The notes below the pieces were generated by a model. It worked only from the letters and a program-made list of their open reading frames with translations, did no database searches and had not been told where the DNA came from. The translations under genes were made by a program, and so were the position numbers. DNA of 64,000 bases, taken from contig NZ_JAGGPP010000027.1 in NCBI RefSeq assembly GCF_018613755.1, positions 167,589 to 231,588 on the forward strand, written 5' to 3'. The DNA is from Arthrobacter sp. ISL-72 (GTDB lineage: Bacteria > Actinomycetota > Actinomycetes > Actinomycetales > Micrococcaceae). This document shows, piece by piece, positions 63,018-64,000 of the stretch (positions within the stretch are counted from its first letter, which is position 1; each line of letters starts with the position of its first letter).

Positions 63018-64000
63018 CTAGATGCGCTCCTCCGCCCCGCGCACTGGGAGATTGGCGACGACGGGGGAGGCGCCGGTGTATCCGTCGCGTGCTGCGGCGA
63101 TTTCGTGGATTTGTTTGCGGCAGGCGTACCAGCCGACGACCATCAGGGCGATGGCGATGAGGGTGACGAGCAGGGTCAGGGGTGAGTCGATGAAGACCAT
63201 GACCAGGACGCCGACGAGGAACAGGAGGGAGAGGTAGCCGGTGTAGGGGGCGCCGAACATCCGGAAGGAGGGGCGTTTGAGCCAGCCTTTGTCGGCCCAG
63301 CGTTTGAGCTGCATTTGGCACAGCACGATGGTGGCCCAGGTGACGATGATGCCCACGGAGGCGACGTTCAGGACTATTTCGAAGGCCTGGGAGGGGACGA
63401 GGTAGTTCAGCGGGACACCCAGGAGCGAGACGCCGGCGGTGATGGCGATGCCGCCGTAGGGGACGCCGGCTTTGTTCATGCGCTGGGCGAATTTGGGGGC
63501 GGAGCCGGCGACGGACATGGAGCGCAGGATCCGGCCGGTGGAGTAGAGTCCGGCGTTCAGGGAGGACAGCGCGGCGGTGAGGACCACGAGGTTCATGATG
63601 ACGTCCACGCCCTGGATGCCGATGGAGCCGAAGAAGGTCACGAAGGGGCTGACGCCTTTTTCGTAGGAGGTGAAGGGCAGCAGCAGGGCCAGCAGGATGA
63701 CGGAGCCGACGTAGAACAGCGCGATGCGGAAGACCACGGAGTTGATGGCTTTGGGCATGATTTTTTCGGGGTTTTCGGTTTCGCCGGCGGCGGTGCCGAC
63801 GAGTTCGATGGAGGCGTAGGCGAACAGGACGCCCTGCATCAGGATGATCATGGGCAGCAGGCCGTTGGGGAAGATCCCGCCGTTGTCGGTGATGAGGCTG
63901 AAGCCGGTTTCCTGACCGGGGACCGGGGTGCCGAAGATGACGAAGTAGGTGCCCACGAGCAGGAACGCGACCAGGGCTGCGACCTTGATGATGGCGAACC
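63018..64000 (-). CDS. APC-family amino acid permease (5' end beyond window)
   Basis: At least 327 codons of a 12-TM amino-acid/polyamine/organocation permease; the start lies to the right of the window. Visible: VLFAYASIELVGTAAGETENPEK (TM6 and the family ExxGxxxGE-type loop), LSSLNAGLYSTGRILRSMSVAGSAPK (TM8 loop typical of the GabP/AnsP/AroP subfamily), and four further TM helices. The C-terminal tail is short and soluble. Likely proton-coupled uptake of an amino acid such as asparagine, an aromatic amino acid or GABA. The frame is uninterrupted to the last base. Confidence 0.92.
   Translation of the reverse strand, partial: FAIIKVAALVAFLLVGTYFVIFGTPVPGQETGFSLITDNGGIFPNGLLPMIILMQGVLFAYASIELVGTAAGETENPEKIMPKAINSVVFRIALFYVGSVILLALLLPFTSYEKGVSPFVTFFGSIGIQGVDVIMNLVVLTAALSSLNAGLYSTGRILRSMSVAGSAPKFAQRMNKAGVPYGGIAITAGVSLLGVPLNYLVPSQAFEIVLNVASVGIIVTWATIVLCQMQLKRWADKGWLKRPSFRMFGAPYTGYLSLLFLVGVLVMVFIDSPLTLLVTLIAIALMVVGWYACRKQIHEIAAARDGYTGASPVVANLPVRGAEERI

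Overview
The window is 64 kb of high-GC (roughly two-thirds G+C) actinobacterial chromosome. Gene content and protein style point to Micrococcaceae of the Arthrobacter/Pseudarthrobacter group: a 180-kDa-type NAD glutamate dehydrogenase, actinobacterial WXG100-like proteins, a Pat/HisC2-type aminotransferase, many TAnnnT-N6/7-ATG (leaderless) starts and PEP-PTS mannitol genes. No rRNA, tRNA, CRISPR array, phage or insertion sequence was recognised. Both ends cut through genes.

Layout. 1-3.7 kb: an ABC importer of the Fe3+/thiamine/phosphonate type (ATPase truncated at the left edge, lipoprotein binding protein), an acyl-CoA thioesterase, a GNAT enzyme and a small Cys-motif protein. 3.7-10.8 kb: a leftward purB - histidine phosphatase - NAD-glutamate dehydrogenase group. 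11-12.7 kb: a translationally coupled WXG100-like / serine-hydrolase pair. 13.2-18.3 kb: aminotransferase, then branched-chain 2-oxoacid dehydrogenase E1alpha-E1beta-E2 (no E3) behind a striking double palindrome. 18.3-25.7 kb: acyl-CoA ligase, universal stress protein, PLP aminotransferase, ICL/PEP-mutase family enzyme, GerMN lipoprotein, FMN reductase and divergent TetR. 25.8-31.6 kb: a peptide/solute ABC transporter with a fused double ATPase and the binding protein encoded last. 31.8-37.7 kb: Gfo/Idh oxidoreductase, alanine dehydrogenase with a divergent PucR regulator, alditol oxidase behind a LacI-type operator, and an orphan HTH protein. 37.8-43.9 kb: PTS HPr and Enzyme I divergent from TetR-mtlA-mtlD, a complete mannitol uptake and entry route. 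44-54.4 kb: four transporters (sugar porter, DHA2 drug pump, MFS, LysE), an RraA-like protein, TetR, malic enzyme, DUF456 and others. 54.5-57.7 kb: two Lrp/AsnC regulators flanking a WXG100-domain protein/lipoprotein pair. 58-64 kb: GluQRS, a small RelA/SpoT-type HD hydrolase, LtrA, a Pyr4-like transmembrane terpene-cyclase homologue directly behind a GNAT-AAA+ fusion gene, and an amino-acid permease cut by the right edge.

Functionally the window is rich in nitrogen/carbon node enzymes (glutamate dehydrogenase, alanine dehydrogenase, malic enzyme, BCKDH, two aminotransferases) and polyol catabolism (mannitol PTS, alditol oxidase), with several clear operator palindromes. The most unusual items are the GNAT-AAA+/terpene-cyclase-like gene pair (60.8-62.8 kb), two WXG100-associated gene pairs, the 42-bp double palindrome before the bkd operon, and two families of intergenic palindromic repeats.
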